Of a DNA stretch of 35,711 bases, positions 15,734-24,853 are shown piece after piece. Position 1 is the stretch's first letter. Each line of letters opens with the position of its first letter. The notes beneath the pieces were generated by a model. It searched no databases and was not told where the DNA came from. It worked only from the letters and a program-made list of their open reading frames with translations. Source of the stretch: Myxococcota bacterium (GTDB lineage: Bacteria > Myxococcota_A > Polyangia > JAAYKL01); contig JALOQD010000020.1 of NCBI GenBank assembly GCA_025453525.1, positions 1 through 35,711 of the forward strand. Direction: 5' to 3'. Position numbers and translations under genes: made by a program.

Positions 15734-17044
15734 ATGACAACATCTATTCATCGCGCTGCCACCGCGTTCGTGGTTCTGTTCTTCATCCTGGCTCCGCTGC
15801 GCGCGAGCGCGCAGAAAAAGGACACGGACTCTGCCGCGCCACCGGCTGCGCCCAGCGCCCCCCCAGCCGCCACTGCGCCCAAGCCACCGGCTGCGCCCAG
15901 CGCCCCCCCAGCCGCCGCCACTGCGCCCAAGCCACCGGCTGCGCCCAGCGCCCCCCCAGCCGCCACTGCGCCCAAGCCACCGGCTGCGCCCAAGCCACCG
16001 GCTGCGCCCAGCTCCGCCCCAGCAGCCGCCCCTGCGCCAAAGCCACCGGCTGTGTCCAGCGCCCCGCAGGCCGACACTGCGTCCACACAACAGGAAGACA
16101 CTGCCAGTCCAGAGACGGACACAGATTCCGCCACAGACGCAGGCACCGACTCCACACCCGCACCGGTCGTGGAAGAGCCCGCAGCCGCTGTGATGCCTCC
16201 TGCCTCGAGCTTCTCAGAAGCAGTCGAGGAGGATCTTCCTCCTCCCAAGCCGCCCATTAGCCGCGGGTTCGTGCCCGGCACCCAAGAGGCTGCCCTGGGC
16301 CTCGCCACGGCTGGATCCGGCGACTACTTCTATTTTGGCGCGAGCGGCCTTTACGCCTACTACGTCATCAAGGGCCTGGCTCCGGGCATCGAGGTCCAAT
16401 ACGCCCATATTTTTTCCGACTTCGACTACCCAGACTCCCTGAGCCTCATGCCGTTCCTCAAGTATGCGTTCACCGTGTCCGAGACCGTGGCGCCCTACCT
16501 GATCATCGGAGGCGGCCGTCAGTTCGAGTGGGGCGCGACCCCGAGCTACTACCAGGCAGATTCCTGGTTCCTCGGAGGCGGCATCGGCGCCCACATCGGT
16601 TTGGGAGAGCGCTGGGCGATCAAAATCCAGGTGCTCTTCCTGCATCATTGGTACGACTCCACCAAGGTGTACGGGCATCGAGACCGAGAGAACTTCCGCG
16701 ATGTCTATGACAACAAATACTGGTGTGAAGGGGACGACTGCCCCGTTCGCGACAGCTCGAAGCTTGACGTCGAGCAGAGCGGCAGGCCTACGTGGTTCGC
16801 TGACGGGGGGTTCGATGAAGCGGGCAAGCCCATCGATGTCGACTGCTCATCCTTTTTAAAAGACCCGGTGGACCCGAAAGACCCGGACCCGAAGGGCCTG
16901 ATGGCGCAAGCTACCTGTGAGCAGGCTGCCTACAAAATCTGCGACGATTCGGGCAAATGCTACGGTCAAACCGACGACCCCGGAGATAGAAAGCGCGAAT
17001 GGATCTATCCGGTCATCACCTTTGGCGTCTCGTTCGTTTTCTAA
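15734..17044 (+). CDS. Outer-membrane barrel protein with Pro/Ala/Lys-rich repeat linker
   Basis: The product has 436 residues. It begins with a signal peptide (about residues 1-27, ending LRASAQ). A low-complexity linker follows to about residue 175: first PKPPAAPSAPPA repeats, then a Thr/Asp/Ser-rich part. The C-terminal 260 residues look like an outer-membrane barrel, with strands rich in Tyr/Phe/Gly and a final FGVSFVF, a C-terminal Phe as in many Bam substrates. Two Cys-containing loop segments (CEGDDC and CEQAAYKICDDSGKC) are predicted surface loops. The linker may span peptidoglycan, but this is inference. The ATG at 15734 is chosen for the signal peptide; an upstream in-frame ATG at 15656 would bury it. 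It is divergent from the UvrA-like gene by 99 nt and shares a direction with the hydrolase gene that begins 8 nt later. Confidence 0.85.
   Translation: MTTSIHRAATAFVVLFFILAPLRASAQKKDTDSAAPPAAPSAPPAATAPKPPAAPSAPPAAATAPKPPAAPSAPPAATAPKPPAAPKPPAAPSSAPAAAPAPKPPAVSSAPQADTASTQQEDTASPETDTDSATDAGTDSTPAPVVEEPAAAVMPPASSFSEAVEEDLPPPKPPISRGFVPGTQEAALGLATAGSGDYFYFGASGLYAYYVIKGLAPGIEVQYAHIFSDFDYPDSLSLMPFLKYAFTVSETVAPYLIIGGGRQFEWGATPSYYQADSWFLGGGIGAHIGLGERWAIKIQVLFLHHWYDSTKVYGHRDRENFRDVYDNKYWCEGDDCPVRDSSKLDVEQSGRPTWFADGGFDEAGKPIDVDCSSFLKDPVDPKDPDPKGLMAQATCEQAAYKICDDSGKCYGQTDDPGDRKREWIYPVITFGVSFVF
15842..16050 (+). repeat. Tandem 45-48-bp repeats encoding the Pro/Ala/Lys linker
   Basis: Three near-identical 45-48-nt units (core GCGCCCAAGCCACCGGCTGC), one short 18-nt unit and one diverged unit lie in a row. 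They encode APKPPAAPSAPPAAT-type repeats. The copies differ by one GCC codon or single bases, which is the pattern expected from slippage or unequal recombination. All length changes seen are multiples of three. Confidence 0.85.
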
Positions 17045-17052
17045 AGCGTCCG

Positions 17053-17811
17053 ATGGGAAAATCGCCTTTCCTCTTGCTCCTGCCTGCCCTCATTCTTACC
17101 ACTTGCCAGTCTGGCCAAGATGCGCAACATGGCAGCGTCGCGCCGCCGCGCGTTACGCCTGCAGGAGGTTCCATGCCGCTCAAATACCAGGTGGTCGTCA
17201 ACGGCCCGTTTCAAGAAAACTGCTACATCGCGTGGGACGAGGGGACTCGTAAAGGGGTTCTCATCGATCCAGGGGACGAACCGCAGGTCATCCTCGCCGC
17301 TGCGCAAAAGCTCGGCGTGACCATCGAGGCGATCTACAATACCCACGCCCATATCGACCACGCGGGCGCCGTGGCGACGATCCAGTCCCAGCTCAAGGTG
17401 CCGTTCGCGCTCCATGAAGAGGACGAACCCCTGCTCGACGGTCTGTCCGTTCAGGCAAGACTCTTTGGCTTGCCGCCCATTAAGACGCCCAAGGCTGACA
17501 GGCGCCTTCGCCACGGCGACACAGTCAAAATCGGAGACATCGAAGGCACGGTTATACACACGCCAGGTCACACGCCTGGCGGGATCTGCTTTCTCTTCGA
17601 TAAACTGGTGTTCGTGGGCGATACCCTGTTTGCCGGCTCCATCGGCCGCACGGATCTGCCGGGCGGAAGCCACGAAAAGCTGCTCGCTGGCATCAAACGC
17701 GAGCTGCTCAGCCTGCCCGACGACACAGTGGTCCTGTGCGGTCATGGTCCTGCCACCACCATTGGTCTGGAAAAGAAACACAACCCATTCGTGGGCCACG
17801 GCGCGTACTGA
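17053..17811 (+). CDS. Metallo-beta-lactamase-fold hydrolase (glyoxalase II/YcbL-like), possibly a lipoprotein
   Basis: From ATG 17053 the product has 252 residues. The hydrolase core has the zinc motif HAHIDH (residues 98-103), His173 in HTPGHTPGG, Asp190 in VGDTLF and His231 in CGHG, all needed for a two-metal site. This pattern fits the YcbL/glyoxalase II-like group, which hydrolyses thioesters. Two starts are possible. ATG 17053 gives a basic-hydrophobic N-terminus ending ILTTC, a non-standard lipobox, plus a flexible linker, but has no ribosome site. ATG 17173 has a strong GCAGGAGG site and gives a 212-residue cytoplasmic protein whose N-terminus (PLKYQVVVNGPFQENCYI) is where relatives normally begin. 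The gene follows the barrel gene by 8 nt with the first start and 128 nt with the second. Confidence 0.85.
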   Translation: MGKSPFLLLLPALILTTCQSGQDAQHGSVAPPRVTPAGGSMPLKYQVVVNGPFQENCYIAWDEGTRKGVLIDPGDEPQVILAAAQKLGVTIEAIYNTHAHIDHAGAVATIQSQLKVPFALHEEDEPLLDGLSVQARLFGLPPIKTPKADRRLRHGDTVKIGDIEGTVIHTPGHTPGGICFLFDKLVFVGDTLFAGSIGRTDLPGGSHEKLLAGIKRELLSLPDDTVVLCGHGPATTIGLEKKHNPFVGHGAY

Positions 17812-17872
17812 CCGACCACCCTCCCCATTTGTCGAGCTCGATCACGTCGCTGAGGTTGAGATTGAAAAAGGA

Positions 17873-19180
17873 TCAGTAAAGCAGCTGCGCCTGGAACAGA
17901 CCCATGAGCACCGGGTCGCTCACACCGTCTCTGTACTCAGCGCCGAACTGCACCTTGAAGGTGGTGTTGTGGGCCAGCAAGTAGTAGTTGAGCCCGCCGT
18001 GGATGCCGAGCAAATCGCCCTTGTCCTCAGTTGCGCCCGAGGGATTCTTGGTCGCGTTGAACCAATCGAAGATCACCACGGGTTGGAAGGCGTCGTAACG
18101 GAAGCCCAGCTCGCTCATGATGCCCATGCCCGTGGTGCCAGAGGCCCACAATCGACCGGTGCTGTTGTCGCCGTGCTCGAAATAGAAGTAGTTGACCTGG
18201 CCGTTGACAGACATGATGTTGTTCGGTCCGAACGGCTGGTCCCAGAACACATCGCCGGACAACGCGTAGTAGACCTTGGCATCCTCGACCCGACGCTGCG
18301 GCACGCCGCCTGGTTCTGCCGGCGGAACCAGGGCCGGAGCCCAGGTCACATTGAGGTCGTTCTGCAGGTCGAAAGAGCCACCGATGGAAAGCACGCGCTT
18401 GGTGGACACGGTCTGAGCGCCGTCTTTTTTGATGTAAAGGCCATCCGTGAACATGCCTGCTACACCCGCGCCGCCCTCGGCGTCAAAGACGTTGAACACC
18501 AACCGACCGGCGACACGCGGCTGATCGTTGGGATTGCGGGGATCGGTCTGCTCCTGAAAAGCCACGCCATCTGCCGTGGCGGCATCCTTCGCCGTCGTGT
18601 TGCCGCGCACGCCGTTGAAGATACCCACACGGTATTCGAACCACTTACCGAACGGCATACCGCGCACCATGATGCCGTAGTCTCGCCAAACCTTCCCGCT
18701 ATTGATCGGGTATTTGAGCAGAGCAGACTGGTAGTCGATGCCCAAAAGAGAAGTCGCACCCTGTGTTCCATGATGGGAGAACGGAACCAGAAGCATGCCG
18801 AAGTCGACCTGAACCGCCTCGTGCAGGTTCAGCTCGAGGTAAGCGTCTTGAATGAAGGTATTGACGCTGTAGTCGCCGTTCTTTCCAAAGTTGGGGTTGT
18901 CGGTCTCGACGAAGAAGTTGACCCACTTGTTGAGCTGGCCGGAAAACATGAGGCGCATGCGGCGCAGGTACATCTCAGTGCCAAAGGAGTCGGCATTGGG
19001 CGCCCCGTTCTCGGTAAGGGCTGCCTGGAACTGGAGCAGACCTCCCACCGTGAGGTTGGTTTCGTCGTCGCCGATCTTGTAGCCCGCGTTGGCGTTACCC
19101 GCGACGAGCAGGGACGTAAAGAGAGCCAGAACGCTGACTCCCATGGCCATCCCTCGCTGACGATTCTGACTAATATGCAT
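17873..19180 (-). CDS. Porin of the phosphate-selective (OprO/OprP) type
   Basis: The 435-residue product has a signal peptide ending GNANAG, near residue 32. The barrel then begins with TNLTVGGLLQFQAAL and continues with MYLRRMRLMFSGQLNKWVNFFVETD, LELNLHEAVQVDFGMLLVPF and YRVGIFNGVRG. These segments are typical of PF07396-type porins, which form trimeric anion or sugar-phosphate channels; specificity cannot be read from the sequence. The last residue is Tyr, as usual for barrel insertion. ATG 19180 was chosen because AAGGGAG lies 7 nt upstream; an in-frame ATG at 19279 would extend past the signal peptide. A hairpin with a 5-bp stem (CCGGG/CCCGG, 19203-19220) lies in the leader just before the ribosome site and may affect translation. 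Confidence 0.88.
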   Translation of the reverse strand: MHISQNRQRGMAMGVSVLALFTSLLVAGNANAGYKIGDDETNLTVGGLLQFQAALTENGAPNADSFGTEMYLRRMRLMFSGQLNKWVNFFVETDNPNFGKNGDYSVNTFIQDAYLELNLHEAVQVDFGMLLVPFSHHGTQGATSLLGIDYQSALLKYPINSGKVWRDYGIMVRGMPFGKWFEYRVGIFNGVRGNTTAKDAATADGVAFQEQTDPRNPNDQPRVAGRLVFNVFDAEGGAGVAGMFTDGLYIKKDGAQTVSTKRVLSIGGSFDLQNDLNVTWAPALVPPAEPGGVPQRRVEDAKVYYALSGDVFWDQPFGPNNIMSVNGQVNYFYFEHGDNSTGRLWASGTTGMGIMSELGFRYDAFQPVVIFDWFNATKNPSGATEDKGDLLGIHGGLNYYLLAHNTTFKVQFGAEYRDGVSDPVLMGLFQAQLLY

Positions 19181-19269
19181 CCAAATACTCCCTTTGCTGG
19201 GGCCGGGGCTCCGCGCCCGGTCAGTTGTCGTGCTATTGGGGGGGCACACTAGAGGAACTGCAGCGCCAT

Positions 19270-19992
19270 TCAATGACAAATCTCAGTTTCGTTCAAGATG
19301 TCCATTTTGAAACCCATGGCGAAGAGGGGCTGGGCAAAGTCCAACGGTAACGGCGCGGCTAGCCTCAGGGCAGCGCCGCTGTAGGGGTGCACGAACAAAA
19401 GGCTCCGCGCATGCAGCGCCAACCGATTGAGCCCAAAACAACCGGCTATTTTGCGGTTGAGCTCGCCCTTGCCGTAGTTGGCGTCCCCGATGATCGGATG
19501 CCCCAGGTGCTTGAGATGCCGCCGCACCTGATGAAAGCGTCCGGACAGGGGCCTCGCTTCGACGAGGCTGAGCGCGCGGGGCTCGATGGCCACAGTCGAG
19601 AGGGTCGAGAACTCGGTGCGTGCCTCGACGCGCGGACCACCTTCACTGCGCGGCACAGGGCTGTCGATGACTCCACTGTCAGGAGGGACGCCGCGTACCA
19701 GGGCCCAATAGACCTTGCGAACCGAGCCGTCCTCGAAACCAACCGCCAGGCGCGAGGCGGCCTCGGTGTGCAGGGCGAACAACAGCACCCCGCTCGTGCC
19801 TCGGTCCAAGCGGTGCATGGGAGAGGCGCTCTTGCAGGAAGGCCAGGCGCGAACGGCGCGCACCACGGTGCGGGAATCGGCGCACAGACCCTTGTGCACC
19901 GCGAGGCCCGATGGCTTGTCCACGGCCAGGTAGTGCTCATCTCGCCAAAGCTCTCGCAGAGCCGAGGCCGCGCAGTCCGGGTGTGCTTTCAT
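19270..19992 (-). CDS. truC: RluA-family pseudouridine synthase, TruC-like
   Basis: This 240-residue enzyme converts a specific uridine in RNA to pseudouridine. The catalytic Asp63 sits in MHRLDRGTSGVLLF, and the family's other motifs (AVDKPSGLAVHKG, KVYWALVRG, SGRFHQVRRHLKHLGHPIIGD, LNRLALHA) are present. There is no S4 domain. HQVRRHLKHL and the FGLNRL segment resemble E. coli TruC (tRNA uridine 65) more than RluA, so TruC is favoured but the RNA site is not certain. The start overlaps the stop of the kinase gene as ATGA, so it is probably translated by coupling with the large regulator upstream. No functional link between the two is known to me. Confidence 0.87.
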   Translation of the reverse strand: MKAHPDCAASALRELWRDEHYLAVDKPSGLAVHKGLCADSRTVVRAVRAWPSCKSASPMHRLDRGTSGVLLFALHTEAASRLAVGFEDGSVRKVYWALVRGVPPDSGVIDSPVPRSEGGPRVEARTEFSTLSTVAIEPRALSLVEARPLSGRFHQVRRHLKHLGHPIIGDANYGKGELNRKIAGCFGLNRLALHARSLLFVHPYSGAALRLAAPLPLDFAQPLFAMGFKMDILNETEICH

Positions 19993-22900
19993 TTGTCTTC
20001 CGAAGCGGAGATCTCACACACCATTGGGCTCGAGAGATAGAGCTTGAGAGCTGTTCGGTCTGGGATGAGCGAAGCCTTGCGCCTGACCTCGGCGCGCGCC
20101 GCTTCCAGAGCAGCCGCGGCGCGGTAGGGAGATCGCGAGGCTTCGAAGGTCTTGGCGAGCCACAAGTGAACCTCCTCGGCGCGCCGCACCTGACCCAGGC
20201 CATCGAGCAACTCGAGGGCGCGCCGAGCCGCACTCTGTGCCTTGCCGGGTTGATCGGCTTGGGACAAGAGGAGCCCAAAAAGCGCATTGGAACGGACGGC
20301 TTCGCCGTTCATGCCAGACTCCAGGGCGATGCGAGCCGCTTCGTCTGCCAGCCGCAGGCCGGCGTTGGGCAGCCCTGTCTTCATGAGCGCCATCGCCGCG
20401 ATCTGGCGATGCCAGACGAGGAGGAGTCTCGAGCGGCTCACCACACCCCCTCGTCCCGCGGCCTCCAAGATCTCCCGAGCAGCGGCGGCCTGGTCCAGCT
20501 CGAGCAGCAGCTCGGCCAACCCCAAATCAGCCTCGACCTCGCCCACGGTCTCTCGGTTCTCTCGGCAGATGGCGCGACCATCGTCCAAATTGGCTCGCGC
20601 GGTGTCGAAGTCGCCGAGCTCAGTGCGAATGCGCCCCAAGGCAGCGAGCTTGCGCCCTCGAGCGCTGGTGTCGCGCACGAGACCGTCGATGCGCATGGCG
20701 TTTTCGAGGAACTCGATGGCATGACCCAGCTCTCCTCGAGCCTGGGCCAACAAGGCCAGATTGCTCATGACCTGAGACTCGTTGCGGCGCTTGCCGAGAT
20801 TGCGAAACACGACGAGGGCCTCGGCGAGCGGCAGCGCTGCCTCGGAGAGGTGGCCCATGTTGAGCATCACGAACCCCTTGATGCCCAGGGCCCTGGCCCT
20901 TCGATACGCCGCGGCGGCGTCCTCTGCGGCGCACAAGGCGATGGCGCGCTTGGCGCAATCGAGCGCCCGGATGAGATGCCCCTGCTCCACCGCCACATAG
21001 GCGAGCAGTCGCAGAGCCTCTATCTGAACCGCGGAGTCGAAGGTGAGCGCCGCGAGCTCTAGGGCAAGTCGAAGGGACTCGGCCGCCTCGACAAACTCCC
21101 CGCTGTCGTAGCCGAGCTGGGCTTCTACCAACGCACACCGAGCGAGCAAGGTGTCGTCGCCGAGCTCCACGGCGATACCGCGCATTCGCGCGAGCTCGGC
21201 CTGGCGATCTTCGAAACGGCCCAGGTCCCGAAGAACACGTTCTTTCCGGGACCGCGCTTCGAACGCCGCCTTGGACATGGGCTCGAGCAGAGGTAGAGCC
21301 AGCGCATAGAGGCGCACGGCTTCGCGGCTCGAGTACACCTCGAGGGCTTCGCCAGCGGCCTTGAGGTAGTATTGGCCCGCGGCTTCGCGCTCTCCCTTGC
21401 CCTCCAAGTGCCAGGCGATCTGCACCGGAGAAACGCTCTTCCCCCGCTGATCGGCTAGGATGAGCTCGTCTGCGAGCACTGTGTGGATCCGGCGGCGATC
21501 CTGCTGCGCGAGACCAGCGTAGGCCGCCTCTCGCAACACCGGCTGGCGGAAGCGAAATGCCCGACCAGCTTCACTTGGCATCTCGACGAGAAAGCCCTGC
21601 TCGACGAGGGTCGCGATCTCGGCAGACACATCATGACCGACCAGCGCGCCGACGGTCTCTGCGTCAAAGCTCGCGCCCAGGGCACTAGCGGCACGCAGCA
21701 CCGTCCTTTGGCCATGGGACAGCTTGTCGATGCGGCTCGTCGTGATCCCCTCCACGGTCGAAGGAAGTGGAACCTCGCCTGTCCCGGACTGTCGGAACCG
21801 CGTTTTTCCGCCTTCGTTCGTCTGGACGAGAAAGCGCTGCTCGATGAGAGAGTCGATAATCTCGCTGGCAAAGAACGGATTTCCCGCGGCGCGAGTGACG
21901 ATTTGCCCCTTAAGCTCCTCGAGATCCTCGAACGCGCCGAGGCGATCGCGCACCAGTTCGCGCATGGCCGATTCTGGAAGCTCATCGAGGCTCAAGGTCG
22001 AAAGGCCCGAAATGTGGCGGCCCGCAAGGGTGCTGCGCTGCCCCACGAGCAACACCAGCATGCCTAGGGCCGCGCGCTGGCGAGCCAGCTCGCTGAGCAC
22101 GTCGATGCTCTGAGCATCCATCCACTGCGCGTTATCCACCGCGATAATGAGGGTCTCGCGCCGCGCCAAAAAAGTGAACATGACCCCCATTCCAAACGCC
22201 GCGCGACGAATGAGCTCGCGCCGCGTCGCGCCGCTTCTGGCCCATAGATCCTGAGGCGCCTCGAGGAAGGAGGTAAAAAACGCCTGTTGCCGCTCGGCAT
22301 ACTCTGGAGCGCCGCTCAGGATGGAGAACACCCGTTCCCGCAGTCGCGCTTCGGACAGACTCCCCTCGGGAATGCCGAGCAGCGATCTCACGACTGCCGA
22401 GGCCGTGGCAAGAGGCTTGGCCCGCTCGGCGAACAGCGCCTCCACATGTACGAGGCGAGTTCCGCGCTCGGCCGAGGTGGCGAGAAAGTGGCTGAGCAAG
22501 CGGCTCTTGCCCACGCCAATGTCGCCCACGAGCCGAAGGAGGAGAAGGTGACCGCCACTCGCCGCCGATAGGGCCTGGCGCAAGCGATCGAGCTCCTGTT
22601 GACGCCCGAAGAACGAACCGCGCGCTCGCTCCTCAAGGCTGCGATCGAGCCTGCTCTTGGCGCCAACGACTCGGTACACGCAACCCTGGCCCGTGGACGG
22701 GTCGAACACTCCTCCTTCGACATAGGTGCCGACGTTGGCCGGAACCTCCTCGAAGTTGTAGTCCCGCCGGGCGAGACGATAGACTCGGCCATCTGCTACG
22801 ACCTCGCCCGCACGGGAAGCGTCGAGCACGCCCCTGGCCCGCACCTCGAGCTCGGAATCGGCTATGAATCGCGGCAACTCGGACTCGTCATCGCCGTGGC

Positions 22901-24206
22901 AGCGCACCATGCCCCGCGTGACCGCGACCTTGACGCGAATGCGCAGGCGATGATCGAGGGCCAGGGCGCGGGTGGCGTCGAGCACGTCACTCGCCAGGCG
23001 CAAACCACTCACAGCGTCCTCTGGCGAGACGTTGGAGAGCCCGAGAAACAGGTCGAACCCAGCTGGCAGATGGCGAACGACGGCCTCGGCCTTGTAAGCC
23101 ATCTCGCCGATGAGGCGCTGCAGAGTCGCGGTAATGTCCTGACGCGCCGGATGGGGATCGGCTTCGTAACGTCCACTCACCAGCACCGCGGGTCGCAGCT
23201 CCACCTCGCCGAGGCGAGCAGAGGAGAGGTGTGGTTTCGTCGCTGGCGAGCGAGTCACGGTCTCGGTGACAGGCTCGGGCTCAATGCTGGTCGGCTGGGC
23301 GCCTGGGGCGATTTCCTCGATCCACGACTCCAAGGATTGGGAATCGCAGAGATCGTCCAGAGAGTGCAGGAATCGGCTCAGCTCTTGCGCCATCTCTCGA
23401 GCCGTCGGAAAGCGGTCCGCAGGCAGCGGCGCCATGGCGGTGCGCACGATTTCGTCCAGGGCCGGAGGTACCGAAGGATCGGCTTCAATCGCACGCGGAT
23501 AATCGGCGCGCCTTACCAAATGAAGCATGTCCTCGCCAGCCCGCGCCTTGAGCAGAGGCCTCCCAACCAGCATTTCCCAGAGCACCACGCCCAAGGCGAA
23601 CACATCGGTGCGCCGATCCAGGGAGCCCAGCGCCGCCTGCTCGGGCGCCATGTACCCGAACTTTCCCTGGAGAGACGTATCGGTTTCTCCCAGCCAGCGC
23701 GCCCGGGCGATGCCGAAGTCGGTGATCTTCACCGCTCCGTCCCGTGAAAGCAGGATGTTCTGGGGGGACACGTCGCGGTGCACGATCTCGAGCGGCTCGC
23801 CGCGATCGTCGCGTCGCGAGTGGGCGTAGTCGAGACCCCTGGCCACTTCAGCCGCGATGTAGGCCGCGAGCCCAGCAGGCATCTTGCGATCCCGTTGCCG
23901 CGCAGCCCCCTCGATTTCGAGAAGATCGAAACCGTCCACGTACTCCATGGCGATGAGGTAGGTCTCGCCCAACTGCTCGAACGAGTAAGTTTGTACGATG
24001 TTGGTGTGATTCAGGCGCATCGCGACCCTCGCCTCGTCCACGAACATGTCGATGAACTTGGCGTTTCGCGCCAGGGCTGGGTGGATCTTCTTGATGACCA
24101 GCAGCTTCTCGGTCCCTTGGGCATGGGGCGAGCGCGCGAGGAATACCTCGGCCATCCCTCCAGACCCGATCTGGCGGATCACGGTATAGCGCCCAATACT
24201 TTCCAT
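19989..24206 (-). CDS. Serine/threonine kinase with cyclase-like, AAA/STAND ATPase and TPR domains
   Basis: The product has 1405 residues and four parts. First is a Hanks-type kinase (about 7-282) with GSGGMAEV at 14-21, Lys39, HRDVSPQN at 143-150 and DFG at 163-165, all intact. Next, residues about 335-515 have the strand/helix pattern of class III nucleotide cyclase domains (GLRLASDVLDATRAL, LRIRVKVAVTRGMV), but the metal-binding Asp residues are not seen, so it is probably a non-catalytic sensor. Third is an ATPase (about 530-780) with GDIGVGKS at 561-568 and Walker B LIIAVD ending at 691, followed by winged-helix-like segments. Last are TPR-type repeats from about 930 to the end. Such fusions are common in Myxococcota and act as cytoplasmic signalling hubs; the signal and substrates are unknown. 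AGGAGAAGG lies 5 nt before the ATG. There is no transmembrane segment. Confidence 0.92.
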   Translation of the reverse strand: MESIGRYTVIRQIGSGGMAEVFLARSPHAQGTEKLLVIKKIHPALARNAKFIDMFVDEARVAMRLNHTNIVQTYSFEQLGETYLIAMEYVDGFDLLEIEGAARQRDRKMPAGLAAYIAAEVARGLDYAHSRRDDRGEPLEIVHRDVSPQNILLSRDGAVKITDFGIARARWLGETDTSLQGKFGYMAPEQAALGSLDRRTDVFALGVVLWEMLVGRPLLKARAGEDMLHLVRRADYPRAIEADPSVPPALDEIVRTAMAPLPADRFPTAREMAQELSRFLHSLDDLCDSQSLESWIEEIAPGAQPTSIEPEPVTETVTRSPATKPHLSSARLGEVELRPAVLVSGRYEADPHPARQDITATLQRLIGEMAYKAEAVVRHLPAGFDLFLGLSNVSPEDAVSGLRLASDVLDATRALALDHRLRIRVKVAVTRGMVRCHGDDESELPRFIADSELEVRARGVLDASRAGEVVADGRVYRLARRDYNFEEVPANVGTYVEGGVFDPSTGQGCVYRVVGAKSRLDRSLEERARGSFFGRQQELDRLRQALSAASGGHLLLLRLVGDIGVGKSRLLSHFLATSAERGTRLVHVEALFAERAKPLATASAVVRSLLGIPEGSLSEARLRERVFSILSGAPEYAERQQAFFTSFLEAPQDLWARSGATRRELIRRAAFGMGVMFTFLARRETLIIAVDNAQWMDAQSIDVLSELARQRAALGMLVLLVGQRSTLAGRHISGLSTLSLDELPESAMRELVRDRLGAFEDLEELKGQIVTRAAGNPFFASEIIDSLIEQRFLVQTNEGGKTRFRQSGTGEVPLPSTVEGITTSRIDKLSHGQRTVLRAASALGASFDAETVGALVGHDVSAEIATLVEQGFLVEMPSEAGRAFRFRQPVLREAAYAGLAQQDRRRIHTVLADELILADQRGKSVSPVQIAWHLEGKGEREAAGQYYLKAAGEALEVYSSREAVRLYALALPLLEPMSKAAFEARSRKERVLRDLGRFEDRQAELARMRGIAVELGDDTLLARCALVEAQLGYDSGEFVEAAESLRLALELAALTFDSAVQIEALRLLAYVAVEQGHLIRALDCAKRAIALCAAEDAAAAYRRARALGIKGFVMLNMGHLSEAALPLAEALVVFRNLGKRRNESQVMSNLALLAQARGELGHAIEFLENAMRIDGLVRDTSARGRKLAALGRIRTELGDFDTARANLDDGRAICRENRETVGEVEADLGLAELLLELDQAAAAREILEAAGRGGVVSRSRLLLVWHRQIAAMALMKTGLPNAGLRLADEAARIALESGMNGEAVRSNALFGLLLSQADQPGKAQSAARRALELLDGLGQVRRAEEVHLWLAKTFEASRSPYRAAAALEAARAEVRRKASLIPDRTALKLYLSSPMVCEISASEDK

Positions 24207-24373
24207 CGTAGCCTTCTCCTATACAAGCAAACCTCTCCACCGCCAACCCAAATGCCTTTTTCTTTGGGCCTTGGGCGACGAAGGTGGCCGCCTTGCACCG
24301 AGGGCGCCTATTTGCGACAATAATCGAAGAAAGTGAACCAAAAAAAGAGAGTCCACCTAGTTTGGAGGTCGAT

Positions 24374-24853
24374 ATGAAGCTCCTTTCGAGCCTGCTGCTG
24401 TTCGCGTCGCTCCTCGGCTGTGGCACGGCATCCCAAGCGCCCGCGCTTTCGACACCGCAGGCGCCGGAAGCCGCGACGGCGTCGCTCGCTCCGCAAGACG
24501 CGGCCTTCGACCCTGTGGATGCCTCGAGGGTCGTGGGCACCTGGGACAACTCCTCCTGCGGCGAGCGCAAGTTCCGGCGGCAGGTGGTGCTCGAAGCCTC
24601 TGGAAAGATCTCGGGCACCGATTTCGTGGCGCCCTGCCCGCCCCGCGCCCAGTGCGTGTGGTCGGGTATCGTGGGATGGCGCGGCACATGGTCCTCGACC
24701 TCTGCGGGGCTCAGCGTCGCTCTCGAACCGCTGGCCGGCGATAGCCCTGGTTCAGCTCCAATGCCACAGAGCTTTGTCATCGTGGGCGAGGACTCTCCAT
24801 TGCTGGCCGAGCGCGACGGCGAAATCGTCTGCCCCTACAAGCGGGCGCGATGA
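24374..24853 (+). CDS. Lipoprotein of unknown function, first gene of the lpt operon
   Basis: The product has 159 residues. A short signal ends in lipobox LLGC, with Cys16 as the lipidated residue. An Ala/Pro-rich linker runs to about residue 45, and a compact domain follows. That domain starts VVGTWDNSSCGERKFRRQV and has five Cys, which suggests disulphides. The VVGTW opening and strand-like segments resemble lipocalin- or META-like small barrels, but I do not recognise a family. GGAGG lies 5 nt before the ATG. The stop overlaps the start of the LptC-like gene (ATGA), so it is the leading member of a four-gene coupled operon for LPS transport. That position suggests an envelope role. Confidence 0.82.
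   Translation: MKLLSSLLLFASLLGCGTASQAPALSTPQAPEAATASLAPQDAAFDPVDASRVVGTWDNSSCGERKFRRQVVLEASGKISGTDFVAPCPPRAQCVWSGIVGWRGTWSSTSAGLSVALEPLAGDSPGSAPMPQSFVIVGEDSPLLAERDGEIVCPYKRAR

Noticed and set aside
15635-16090. N-terminal extension of the UvrA-like frame by 152 codons
   Set aside because: This part is antisense to the Pro/Ala repeats of the barrel gene and gives only Gly/Arg/Trp-rich junk; homology begins at ATG 15634.
17414-19252. Plus-strand open frame of 612 codons
   Set aside because: It covers the hydrolase in another frame and the porin in antisense; both of those have strong family motifs.
22599-23747. Plus-strand open frame of 382 codons
   Set aside because: It is antisense to the kinase and ATPase domains of the 1405-residue regulator.
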